Assembly: GCA_018821785.1 (NCBI GenBank)
Contig: JAHJLI010000255.1
Coordinates: forward strand, 22,102 to 86,101
Source: Pseudomonadota bacterium
GTDB lineage: Bacteria; Desulfobacterota; Desulfobulbia; Desulfobulbales; Desulfocapsaceae
Direction of reading: 5' to 3'
DNA length: 64,000 nt
A program made the position numbers and the translations under genes. The number at the start of each line of letters is the position of its first letter. The first letter of the stretch is position 1. A model generated the notes under the pieces. That model saw nothing but the letters and a program-made list of their open reading frames with translations. It made no database searches and was not told the origin of the DNA. Below, in pieces: positions 32,764-43,252 of this stretch.

Positions 32764-33537
32764 TCACCACCTTTTCAGTGCATCAATGATAAATGTGTTG
32801 ATTTTGTTTTGCTCCTCGTCACCCTTGCCTACAACCATCATTGGAGTGCCAAAGGAATAATACGCTGTCTTGGAAAGATCAAGCCTGCCAAAATCTTTAA
32901 TCCATGAGCCATTCTGCCAGCAGTCGGTTTTCAAAGCCACTGGGATTACCGGGACCCCTGCTTTTTTGGCCAGCTTCACGCCAATCGAACTCATTTGCTC
33001 CGGATCGAATGTGTGTGATCGTGTCGTTTGCGGAAAGACAATTACCGATATCCCGGCATGTAACCTGTTAACCCCCTCAGACATAACCACTTTCAAGTCC
33101 TGCCGGGGATTGGTTCTGCTGACAGCGACGGGATTGCGCGACCGCATTATATGCTTGAAGACGGGATAAGCGAGAAGACTTTCTTTAACTACGAAAGTTA
33201 CCGGTAATATCGGCTGAATAATTCCGGGCAGAAGCATTGTCTCCATCATGCTCATATGATTGCCGATAAAAACAACTGGACCAGTTTGTCGTTCTAAATT
33301 TTCGATACCCGATATTTCTATCTTGACCCCAGCTTGTTCCAACCGCCGCAACACATCCAAGCTACTTTCAACCCAATTATTGTCACCATACACACCCCTT
33401 TTTGCCACCCTGCTTGATCGACATACAATACCAATCAAGTGCAAATAAAACAGCAAAGATGGCAAAATTTTTGAAAGCAGTGATACAGGCCGGTCTGGTG
33501 TCCTATAAAGATATTCAGTGTACTGTAATCTAAACAT
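32764..33537 (-). CDS. 1-acyl-sn-glycerol-3-phosphate acyltransferase-like protein (PlsC family)
   Basis: PVVFIGNHMSMMETMLLPG acyltransferase motif; ISVIVFPQTTRSH; KKAGVPVIPVALKTD. Confidence 0.85.
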   Translation of the reverse strand: MFRLQYTEYLYRTPDRPVSLLSKILPSLLFYLHLIGIVCRSSRVAKRGVYGDNNWVESSLDVLRRLEQAGVKIEISGIENLERQTGPVVFIGNHMSMMETMLLPGIIQPILPVTFVVKESLLAYPVFKHIMRSRNPVAVSRTNPRQDLKVVMSEGVNRLHAGISVIVFPQTTRSHTFDPEQMSSIGVKLAKKAGVPVIPVALKTDCWQNGSWIKDFGRLDLSKTAYYSFGTPMMVVGKGDEEQNKINTFIIDALKRW

Positions 33538-33689
33538 TTGTTTTTAGTCACAAGGCTGAATTAGAAAGTGAAACTCTCTCGCCTGCCGCATGGAAAGTAG
33601 CACGAATAGCACCAGAATATCAAGGATATTTGTGCTGGGTCATATTGATGCGTTGTCAGTTTTTGCCTGACATTGCCGATGATAATTAA

Positions 33690-33723
33690 AAAAAAGGCTC
33701 GCTACAAGAAACCGTAGCGAGCC
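33690..33723 (-). terminator. Intrinsic terminator downstream of tRNA-Met (minus strand)
   Basis: Perfect 10-bp stem GGCTCGCTAC / GTAGCGAGCC with T-run on minus strand. Confidence 0.8.
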
Positions 33724-33758
33724 CTATATATAAAAGCCTTAAAAGGCCAGTGCAATTC

Positions 33759-33835
33759 TGGTGGCGATGCAGGGACTTGAACCCCGGACTCTGCGGATAT
33801 GAGCCGCATGCTCTGACCAACTGAGCTACATCGCC
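33759..33835 (-). tRNA. tRNA-Met (anticodon CAT, probable elongator), CCA encoded
   Basis: Reverse complement GGCGATGTAGCTCAGTTGGTCAGAGCATGCGGCTCATATCCGCAGAGTCCGGGGTTCAAGTCCCTGCATCGCCACCA. Confidence 0.93.
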
Positions 33836-33912
33836 GTGCGACAAGGCGAAAATAATTACCGCATAGGTTGCTACATGTCAATACTTTTCAACAATAATGA
33901 GTATTTATTGCT

Positions 33913-33952
33913 GAAAAAAGAAGACCCCCACGTTCGGGGGCCTTCTTTTTTG
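33913..33952. terminator. Bidirectional hairpin terminator
   Basis: AAAAAAGAAGACCCCC acgtt CGGGGGCCTTCTTTTTT. Confidence 0.75.
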
Positions 33953-33962
33953 CTATGATATC

Positions 33963-34041
33963 CTACCCCCATAAGGGAGGATAAGTACCTTCTCGAAATT
34001 CATACTTAAAAACCCCGCTATGAATTTCTAATGTACTAAGG
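33963..34041 (+). repeat. Copy E of dispersed hairpin element
   Basis: TACCCCCATAAGGGAGGATAAGTACCTTCTCGAAATTCATACTTAAAAACCCCGCTATGAATTTCTAATGTACTAA aligns along its length to copy A reverse complement. Confidence 0.85.
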
Positions 34042-34070
34042 GGAATAAGAAACGAGCCCCAAGGCTCTTC

Positions 34071-35744
<1,674 letters not shown>

Positions 35745-35806
35745 TCAACGAGATGTTATCAATAATAAAAAATCACAGCACAAACATATTCCAGAAGTAT
35801 CTGAAA

Positions 35807-36097
35807 TTATTTAATTACAACTCCAAGGACATCGTCTTCGCGCATGATAAGAAAATCATCGCCATCAATCTTCACTTCGGTCCCACCGTATTTCGAAAAC
35901 AGAACTCTATCTCCGGCAGCAACCTGAAGAGCAACCCTTTCACCTTTATCATTTAATTTCCCAGGACCAACGGCAACCACTTCACCCTCAGCCGGTTTTT
36001 CTTTGGCACTATCAGGAATGATGATGCCACCTGCTGTTTTTGCCTCTTCTGCAAGTCGTTTCACCAAAAGACGATCATTCAATGGACGAATCTTCAT
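35807..36097 (-). CDS. groES: Co-chaperonin GroES
   Basis: [59 protein letters not shown]. Confidence 0.97.
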   Translation of the reverse strand: MKIRPLNDRLLVKRLAEEAKTAGGIIIPDSAKEKPAEGEVVAVGPGKLNDKGERVALQVAAGDRVLFSKYGGTEVKIDGDDFLIMREDDVLGVVIK

Positions 36098-36214
36098 TAC
36101 TACCTCCTAACTAGACAATTGATTTGTTACGGAAAAAGGGACTCTCAACGTAATAAATGGAGTCCCAAATTGATTTTTGCCCGATTTTCAGGGTGATATA
36201 TCGAACTGCGCAAA

Positions 36215-36242
36215 AATATAGGCTGTGATCTTTAAAAATCAA
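36215..36242 (-). promoter_or_regulatory. Candidate sigma70-type promoter for groES-groEL
   Basis: Minus strand TTGATT - 16 bp - TATATT upstream of groES. Confidence 0.5.
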
Positions 36243-36322
36243 GGGGCGCTTTTTAAAAAAAAAGAGAAGCAGTTGACGTTTTATGCAATGCGACACCGAC
36301 GGGTTACGAGGGCCTCACATTC

Positions 36323-37429
36323 TCATCCGACGCGAACTACCCATTTGAAGGGATCCGTCTCGAAACCGTTCTGGATGGCTTGCAGCTCAGTATAGAGCCT
36401 GGCTGAAAGTTCTCCTGTCTGACCGTTATTTATCTTGTAACTGGTGCCCTTAAAAAACAGTTCTCCAACGGGAGAGATAACAGCGGCGGTTCCAGTGCCG
36501 AAAGCTTCCTGCAACCTGCCCTCCTCATTCGCTCTCAGCACCTCATCAATCGAGATCCTTCGCTCAGCCACATCCATTCCCCAACTGGATGCAAGTTTGA
36601 TAACGGAATCTCTGGTAAGTCCCCCCAAAATTGAACCTTCCAATGGCGGGGTCAGCAACTGGTCATCTATTTTAAAAAAAATATTACTGGTTCCGACTTC
36701 CTCAATAAATGTGTGTTCGCAGGCATCAAGCCATAAAACCTGAGTACAGCCCTCTTTCTTGGCAATTTCAGACATATACAGGGATGCTGCATAATTGCCG
36801 GCGGTTTTTACATTGCCGACCCCGCCCTTTACCGCCCTGACGTACTGATCACTGACATAGATCTTGGTAGGATTACATCCTTCAGCATAATATGCTCCAA
36901 CAGGGGACATTATTATATAGAAGTAATAGAGAGACGATGGTTTAACTCCGAGAGTGGGTTCGACGGCAATCATCGTCGGACGAATATACAGAGTTGCCCC
37001 TTTGGCTCGAGGCACCCACTCTCTTTCTAGGTATATAAGCGATTTCAGAACATTAACTATTTTTTCCACCGGAATCCGCGGCATACACATACGCACGGCA
37101 GAAGTATTCATACGTTCGAAATTGTCCTTGGGACGAAAAAGAAACAACTGGTCATCCTTGCCCCGATATGCTTTGAGACCTTCAAATATCGCCTGACCAT
37201 AGTGAAAGACCATTGCCGCAGGATCAACCCGGAACTCCTCTTTTGCACAGATTTTTGCCTCATGCCAGCCATGCTCCCGACTCCATTTCATGAGGAACAT
37301 GTAATCTGTGAAATGAACCCCAAAACCAAGTTTATCGGGTAACGGTTTTTTCTTTAATTTTTCCCTGGGCACCTTCTCCAATGCAACTTCAAGATCTTCC
37401 AACATTTTCCCCAATCTCCTCGGTAACAC
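36323..37429 (-). CDS. ilvE: Branched-chain amino acid aminotransferase
   Basis: MVFHYGQAIFEGLKAYRG, GVGNVKTAGNYAASLYMSEIAKKEGCTQVLWLDACEHTFIEEVGTSNIFF. Confidence 0.93.
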   Translation of the reverse strand: MLPRRLGKMLEDLEVALEKVPREKLKKKPLPDKLGFGVHFTDYMFLMKWSREHGWHEAKICAKEEFRVDPAAMVFHYGQAIFEGLKAYRGKDDQLFLFRPKDNFERMNTSAVRMCMPRIPVEKIVNVLKSLIYLEREWVPRAKGATLYIRPTMIAVEPTLGVKPSSLYYFYIIMSPVGAYYAEGCNPTKIYVSDQYVRAVKGGVGNVKTAGNYAASLYMSEIAKKEGCTQVLWLDACEHTFIEEVGTSNIFFKIDDQLLTPPLEGSILGGLTRDSVIKLASSWGMDVAERRISIDEVLRANEEGRLQEAFGTGTAAVISPVGELFFKGTSYKINNGQTGELSARLYTELQAIQNGFETDPFKWVVRVG

Positions 37430-37606
37430 TTATTTTCTTTGCTTAATCCATGAGAGGATATATATAATTTTATATTCGATACGAGATATTCCCAGGCCTT
37501 GCCAATCAGGTCGCAAGGAAGTTCTCAGAATACCTCAGCAGTTGAAACAATTGCAACTCTATTTCATATGACCCGTTAACCCCCCTAATGTTTCAGGCCC
37601 AACCAA

Positions 37607-38704
37607 ATGAATGACACCGAGACAAACTATCAGACAAACGGGCAAGCCCCAAGCCCTGTAAGTATCAGATACTTTCTCCTGGTATTTGCCATCTCGATCT
37701 TCTTTTTTGGCGTAATCCTCTGGCCATTCTGGTCGATATTAGTGCTGTCCTTTCTCTTGACCAACCTCTTCCGGCCGATATATATCTTCATCAGCAAAAA
37801 ACTTCCCTGTCAACTTGCCTCGGCGCTCACCTGCCTGCTGATTATTGCCATTGTATTTATCCCGCTGATTTTTTTCGTCTTTTCTCTAGCTGACGAAGCA
37901 CTCAATTTGTACAACTGGGGACGGGGCAGCAGGATCGGCCTGAAACTGCAGATATTCATCCAGGAAAGCCCGCTGATCCTGCAATTCCAGGAACAATTGG
38001 ACCAGGTTGGCTTCAAATTCGATCCGTCGCAGATTTCCGACAGTTTTTCCTACCTGGTCAAGGAAAGCGGATTGCAACTTTATAATTATGCCAGTGCCTG
38101 GGCGGCAAACATACTCCAGTTTCTGTTATTTTTCTTCCTCATGATCCTGATCATCTTTTTCCTCCTCATCGATCAACCGAAGCTGATAGAGTATATTATC
38201 CGTATCTCTCCCCTGCCCGAGGATGAAAATCGTCTGCTTTTCGATAAATTTCAGGAAATTGCCAACGCAATTCTCAAGGGAAACGGTATCTGCGGACTCA
38301 TTCAGGGGGTAATGGGCGGCGTCATCTTCTCTATCCTCAGCCTCAATTCTCCGATTCTTTGGGGCTGCGTCATGGCGGTCATTGCTTTCATGCCGATTTT
38401 CGGCATAGGCCTAGTGATGATTCCTGCTGCTATCATTCTCATGATTAGCAGCAGAATGAACGAAGGTATTTTTCTTATTGTTTTCTATTTGATTCTTTCA
38501 TTAGGCGTCGAAAATTTTGTAAAACCGAAGATGGTCGGAACCCAGGTGCACATGCATACCCTGCTGGTCTTTCTTTCTATTCTCGGCGGCATGACGGTAT
38601 ACGGGATTCTCGGAATCATCTATGGTCCGCTCATAATCACCGCTTTCCTTACCCTTTCGGACATCTACTTAAAAAAATACGATCATCACATTCGCCGGAT
38701 ATAA
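37607..38704 (+). CDS. AI-2E family transporter / PerM-like permease
   Basis: Multiple TM segments; KGNGICGLIQGVMGGVIFSILSLNSPILWGCVMAVIAFMPIFG; GGMTVYGILGIIYGPLIITAFL. Confidence 0.85.
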   Translation: MNDTETNYQTNGQAPSPVSIRYFLLVFAISIFFFGVILWPFWSILVLSFLLTNLFRPIYIFISKKLPCQLASALTCLLIIAIVFIPLIFFVFSLADEALNLYNWGRGSRIGLKLQIFIQESPLILQFQEQLDQVGFKFDPSQISDSFSYLVKESGLQLYNYASAWAANILQFLLFFFLMILIIFFLLIDQPKLIEYIIRISPLPEDENRLLFDKFQEIANAILKGNGICGLIQGVMGGVIFSILSLNSPILWGCVMAVIAFMPIFGIGLVMIPAAIILMISSRMNEGIFLIVFYLILSLGVENFVKPKMVGTQVHMHTLLVFLSILGGMTVYGILGIIYGPLIITAFLTLSDIYLKKYDHHIRRI

Positions 38705-38737
38705 TCAAGGCTGAGAAACTGGAAACGCTCTAGGATT

Positions 38738-40057
38738 CTAGGCGAAATCGATGGGAATGACGTCCCAGAACGTGACCTTCTCATCATTCCAGGTAACAAC
38801 GCTGGCTTTGGCGTCCTGGGAAACGATTATTCCCAGGACATCATGCAGCTTATGGCAGAGATAATATAAGGATCGATGCCGGGTGCCGACACTCTCCACC
38901 CGCTCGACCTGCCGGCGGACACCTTCGGGATCAAGGGCTCTGGCAACAATCCCGCCCATTTCCATAGCCCCCTGAATGATCCCGCCAAATCCTATTATCT
39001 CAAGTCCTTCAGTGGTCACGACGGCGCCATCAACCCCGGTAAGGCGCGCGATAAATCTGGCATATTTAAAAACCCGTTCATCGAGCTGAGCCAACTCCTC
39101 AGTCTGCAACGACACATAATCCTTCCACCCCGCCAGATATTCAGGACCATAGAGCCGACCGCAATTTCTCGCCAGAACCTCCATGATTCTCAGCACGATC
39201 TTTCTCAACTGGTTACGAGGAGCCCCTTCATCAAACCGGTATTTAAGATCGATATAGGGATTGTCGTGGGCGACCAGATCATCCATCCCGGCAGGAAAAG
39301 AAATAATGGTTCCACCATGGCCGGACCGTCGCACCGTGCTGATAACATGCTTGAAAAATTCTAGATACAGAGCCGGAATAAAAGAGGGATCGATGCGTGC
39401 CCACGCCTCTGGATCACGGCTCGGGTGCTGCTCGTGCATTGCCGCGAGTTCACTGCGCACCTGACTGAACCGCCTGGCGACCCATTGCGAACGAAAGACG
39501 TTGGTCGACGGGGATATGATGTTGCCACCGCTCAACTGGGCGAGGATTTCGACCCCCCGGCAGACAATCAGCCGGCCAGAGCCAACTATGTTTACGCCAA
39601 GGGCAGGTGGCAAAGGGGTTGCCTGTTTGCTGCCGCCATGAATAACATGCATCCACCGTGACCCTGAATGGATCAATCCCCAGATCTGCAAGCCTTCCCC
39701 CCGCCGGTGGCGAATGCCGATAAGCGAGTTGTTGTAGTCTATAGATGGGCCAAGCTTGAGGAGTTCGTACTCGTTATAAGGACGCGGCACAATAAAACTG
39801 AGGACAAAGAGACCGAGAGCCTCGCCGAACCCGTCTTCATCAACGTCTTCCGGCTCACAAAGCATCAGCCGAAAGCGAATGCCGCGTGCTTCCTCCTGCA
39901 TCTGGCTGACCTGATATGCCGTTGACAGCAGTTCCTCCAGCACCTCGGCATCAGGCAGTCGCCTGTATCCTGGATTGGAAATCTCCATCCCCGGGGGCCC
40001 CAGCCGCCAGAGAGCGAGAAGTGCTTGTACCAAATCCTTTGGATATTTGTGGACCAT
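38738..40057 (-). CDS. Uncharacterised protein with C-terminal diadenylate-cyclase-like (DAC/DACNV-type) domain
   Basis: ARLTGVDGAVVTTEGLEIIGFGGII ... GTRHRSLYYLCHKLHDVLGIIVSQDAKASVVTWNDEKVTFWD carries DGA and GTRHR motifs in DAC order. Confidence 0.65.
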   Translation of the reverse strand: MVHKYPKDLVQALLALWRLGPPGMEISNPGYRRLPDAEVLEELLSTAYQVSQMQEEARGIRFRLMLCEPEDVDEDGFGEALGLFVLSFIVPRPYNEYELLKLGPSIDYNNSLIGIRHRRGEGLQIWGLIHSGSRWMHVIHGGSKQATPLPPALGVNIVGSGRLIVCRGVEILAQLSGGNIISPSTNVFRSQWVARRFSQVRSELAAMHEQHPSRDPEAWARIDPSFIPALYLEFFKHVISTVRRSGHGGTIISFPAGMDDLVAHDNPYIDLKYRFDEGAPRNQLRKIVLRIMEVLARNCGRLYGPEYLAGWKDYVSLQTEELAQLDERVFKYARFIARLTGVDGAVVTTEGLEIIGFGGIIQGAMEMGGIVARALDPEGVRRQVERVESVGTRHRSLYYLCHKLHDVLGIIVSQDAKASVVTWNDEKVTFWDVIPIDFA

Positions 40058-40251
40058 AGCCGATTCTCACCTGGAAATGAACTCACTTGTCGGGCCGATG
40101 ACAATGATACCTGTGAACACATCAACCGAATATACAAAGTATCATTTTGATATATTTTATAAAATTCACAGCAACAAGCAAGGAATTTCACTGTAGATCG
40201 GTTAAAATTATCCCCCCTGAATATAATTAGAAGGAAACTGTTCGTTCACCC

Positions 40252-40683
40252 TCAAGCTTTCAGCGGCAGCCCATACGTATCCTGTCCCAGGAGGTGCATG
40301 GCCTCATCTCCACCGAAAAGGTGGAGAAAACTATCATCGGCGAGGTTACAGCGGAAGCCACGGCAGGTTTTTGGCCGATAGTGATAGATTTTACAACGAT
40401 ATTTGCCATTCCGATGCTCGAGAAAAACGCAGCCCTTGTCGTCCGGGTGAATCATGTACAATTTGTCACCATTCTTTGCAATTTGGACAGCTACCTCAAG
40501 GCCATTTTCCCGGATGTCTTTCATCGTCACGTTAACGCCGATATACCCCCCCATTTTTTCTATAAATGCTGCCTCATCTGGCTGCACAACAATCTTCCGA
40601 TAGCCCTTACAACAGGTGCCGCACTGACGACACTCATGGAAAATGGTCTTCAAGGCATCTTCATCAATGTGATTTTTTTTCAT
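40252..40683 (-). CDS. YkgJ-family cysteine cluster protein
   Basis: FHECRQCGTCCKGYRKIVVQPDE; KGCVFLEHRNGKYRCKIYHYRPKTCRGFRC. Confidence 0.85.
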   Translation of the reverse strand: MKKNHIDEDALKTIFHECRQCGTCCKGYRKIVVQPDEAAFIEKMGGYIGVNVTMKDIRENGLEVAVQIAKNGDKLYMIHPDDKGCVFLEHRNGKYRCKIYHYRPKTCRGFRCNLADDSFLHLFGGDEAMHLLGQDTYGLPLKA

Positions 40684-40694
40684 TTTTCAAATCC

Positions 40695-41726
40695 CTATTG
40701 CAAAGTCCATCTGTTGTGCAGTGGATGATCTTTCAACAACTGATTGGCTCGTTCCGAAAAATACACCCCAATTTTATCGCGCCTTGAGGTCAGAAGACTA
40801 TCTATAGTTGCAACAACTGATGCCTCCAGACTCTCTGGATTATATCCCCCTTCGAGCACCATAAGTAACCGGCCGCCGCAGATTTCCTGGGCATACTGCT
40901 TGAGCATGGCGGCTATCAGTCCAAACCCTTCGGTAGTGAGAGTGGTGCCGCTGATTGTCTCATCCCGATGACCGTCAAAGCCGGCCGAAACCAAAATTAT
41001 CTGTGGCAGATACTGCTCGACTACACTCTGAAGAATGCGACCAAGGAGAAAAGTGTATTCCACATCGCCAAACTGGGCAAAAACCGGCACATTAATGGTA
41101 TATCCTTCACCCTTTCCCGTGCCGATCTCACCCGCCTTGCCGGTAAAAGGAAAGATATCCCGTTGATGCAGGGAGAGAACCAGTACTTCATCATTGTCGT
41201 AAAACACTTCCTGGGTACCATTGCCATGGTGGGCATCAAAATCCACGATCAGTATTCGGCTCAAGTGGTACCTACGTCGCAGATACTCGGCGGTGACAGC
41301 TACATTATTGAAGATGCAGAAGCCCGACCCCCTGCCGGGTTCCGCGTGATGGCCGGGTGGACGAATCATAGCAAAACCTTGATCCAACCCACCCTTCATA
41401 ATCTGATCTGCGAGTTCCAGGCAGCCACCGGCGGCCAACTCAGCCGTTGCCATGGAATGTTCCATCAGGTAAGTGTCGCGATCGTAGGAGTATGGGTTAG
41501 AGCGGATTTGATGTTCTCGCAGTTGCTCCAGATAGAAGCGTGAATGAACCGCCTCTATATCCGCAACGGTTGCTGTTCTTGCCTGGTAAAAAATACAATC
41601 ATTCCGGTACCTCTCCCTGACTGTTGCCGAAAGGTTGCGAATTCTTGCCGGGTTTTCAGGCGAATGGCGGGGAATTGCATGTTTTAACAAACGATCGTCG
41701 ACGACCAAACCAACCCGCTTATTCAT
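40695..41726 (-). CDS. Histone deacetylase-like / acetylpolyamine amidohydrolase family protein
   Basis: IRPPGHHAEPGRGSGFCIFNNVAVTAEYL; ILIVDFDAHHGNGTQEVFY; LVSAGFDGHRDETISG. Confidence 0.93.
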   Translation of the reverse strand: MNKRVGLVVDDRLLKHAIPRHSPENPARIRNLSATVRERYRNDCIFYQARTATVADIEAVHSRFYLEQLREHQIRSNPYSYDRDTYLMEHSMATAELAAGGCLELADQIMKGGLDQGFAMIRPPGHHAEPGRGSGFCIFNNVAVTAEYLRRRYHLSRILIVDFDAHHGNGTQEVFYDNDEVLVLSLHQRDIFPFTGKAGEIGTGKGEGYTINVPVFAQFGDVEYTFLLGRILQSVVEQYLPQIILVSAGFDGHRDETISGTTLTTEGFGLIAAMLKQYAQEICGGRLLMVLEGGYNPESLEASVVATIDSLLTSRRDKIGVYFSERANQLLKDHPLHNRWTLQ

Positions 41727-42291
41727 AGTGATACTGATACACAGGATTATTTAAAAAATTTACAGCATCCATCCTGAATAGGTGGCCGACCCGCTTCACC
41801 TGATGGTCATCATAGTTGAGCGTTTCGAGTAGCTCGAAACCGAGCTTTGCAAGACATCGCTGCTGCGACCTGTTGTTGATGTCGGTATACATCTCGACAC
41901 TCTGGGCTTTTTGCCGCAGAAAAAGATGGATAATGAGATATTTCTGGGCCTCCGTCCCATACCCCTTGTTGCGTTGCTGCGGATCGGCAATTTTTACCGC
42001 CATAACCGCACAACTCCTGCGCTCCGGTCGAAGCCAATAATGCAGAGTGCCGATAGGTCCCGCATCCTTCAATTCGATAAGAAAAACCCTGTTCTGCTCC
42101 TGCCAGCATGCCTCGCTGGTTATAATCTCCCTGCCGTTATGGGAATCAATCCGGTCGGGCGTTAAATATTCTCCATGCGCAATATCACTATTGCTCCAGG
42201 AAATAAAGAGGGGGAGATCTCCTTCAACCAACCGCCGCATCCTGAGACGCGGAGTCATTATTTTATCGCCAAAAATCATAGCCTGCTGCAC
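41719..42291 (-). CDS. GNAT-family (RimJ/RimL-like) acetyltransferase
   Basis: TPRLRMRRLVEGDLPLFISWSNS; QQRNKGYGTEAQKYLIIHLF; NRSQQRCLAKLGFELLETL. Confidence 0.85.
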   Translation of the reverse strand: MQQAMIFGDKIMTPRLRMRRLVEGDLPLFISWSNSDIAHGEYLTPDRIDSHNGREIITSEACWQEQNRVFLIELKDAGPIGTLHYWLRPERRSCAVMAVKIADPQQRNKGYGTEAQKYLIIHLFLRQKAQSVEMYTDINNRSQQRCLAKLGFELLETLNYDDHQVKRVGHLFRMDAVNFLNNPVYQYHYE

Positions 42292-42294
42292 CAG

Positions 42295-42326
42295 CTCAAG
42301 ACAGGCACGACTATGCCTGTCTTGAG
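42295..42326. other. Perfect 13-bp inverted repeat (hairpin) without clear U-tract
   Basis: CTCAAGACAGGCA cgacta TGCCTGTCTTGAG. Confidence 0.8.
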
Positions 42327-42340
42327 GCGAATTGCCAAGA

Positions 42341-42435
42341 GGAGAATTTCTAAGGTTCTAACCCCGACTAACGGGATAAGAACCGTCACGAAAATCTTTC
42401 TTAAAAAAACAAGAACGATTTTCTACGGTTCTAAA
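42341..42435 (+). repeat. Copy F of dispersed hairpin element, preceded by a second partial right arm
   Basis: CCCCGACTAACGGGATAAGAACCGTCACGAAAATC...AAAAAAACAAGAACGATTTTCTACGGTTCTAAAG; extra GAATTTCTAAGGTTCT at 42343-42359. Confidence 0.85.
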
Positions 42436-43243
42436 GATTCTGAACCGCATCCTGAAGATTCTTGTTTGACAACACCAAGCGGTCGAGAGCCCCAACAGTC
42501 TCAGCCAGAGATTTATTGACGACCCCTGTTGACTGCTGATTTTCCTTCGAAGACATCGCCACATTTTCTATCTCCGACATGACGCTTTGGCCGCTGCTGC
42601 AGAGATTTTTCGATTGCTGACTAAGTCCGTCGACAGCCTTGGAGATAGTCTCGATGCCTTTAGAAATTGCCTCCATCGAATTGAGGGCAGTATTAATAAC
42701 CTTGCCACCTTCATCAAGCATGGTCATTCCGCCCTGCATAGCATTGATGGTCTGCAAAGAGTCTTTTTCTACCTTTTTGACAATGACGGAAATGTCAATC
42801 GCCGATTTCGAACTGTTCTCGGCGAGTTTGCGGACCTCATCGGCAACAACCGCAAAACCACGACCGGCGTCACCTGCCCGAGCTGCCTCAATAGCTGCAT
42901 TGAAGGCCAAGAGATTGGTTTTCGAAGCAATATCCTTAATAATATCGACAAACCCGGAAATCTTTTCCAGCTGACTCACCAGACCGCTGACCATCTCATT
43001 GTTTTTCTTCATGGTGGTGTTGATATCCACTAGCTTCTGCTCGGCGTTCTTACCGGCGGCCTTTCCGGTCTCCGCCTCTTTCGACAGGTCAGCGGCAAGC
43101 CGGTTCGACTCTGTCGACAAATTGAGCATTGCCCCGGAACTGTCCACCATCTCCTTGACAGTCTGGCGGGAACCATCGAGCTTTCGCACCTCGGCGTCGA
43201 TAAGTAAGCTCATTTCATCGACTTTGGCCTTGGCCTGGTCCAT
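42431..43243 (-). CDS. Methyl-accepting chemotaxis signalling domain, separated from PAS array by one stop codon
   Basis: [48 protein letters not shown] tip; no TM or HAMP; same frame as upstream ORF. Confidence 0.85.
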   Translation of the reverse strand: MDQAKAKVDEMSLLIDAEVRKLDGSRQTVKEMVDSSGAMLNLSTESNRLAADLSKEAETGKAAGKNAEQKLVDINTTMKKNNEMVSGLVSQLEKISGFVDIIKDIASKTNLLAFNAAIEAARAGDAGRGFAVVADEVRKLAENSSKSAIDISVIVKKVEKDSLQTINAMQGGMTMLDEGGKVINTALNSMEAISKGIETISKAVDGLSQQSKNLCSSGQSVMSEIENVAMSSKENQQSTGVVNKSLAETVGALDRLVLSNKNLQDAVQNL

Positions 43244-43252
43244 TTCCCGCCG

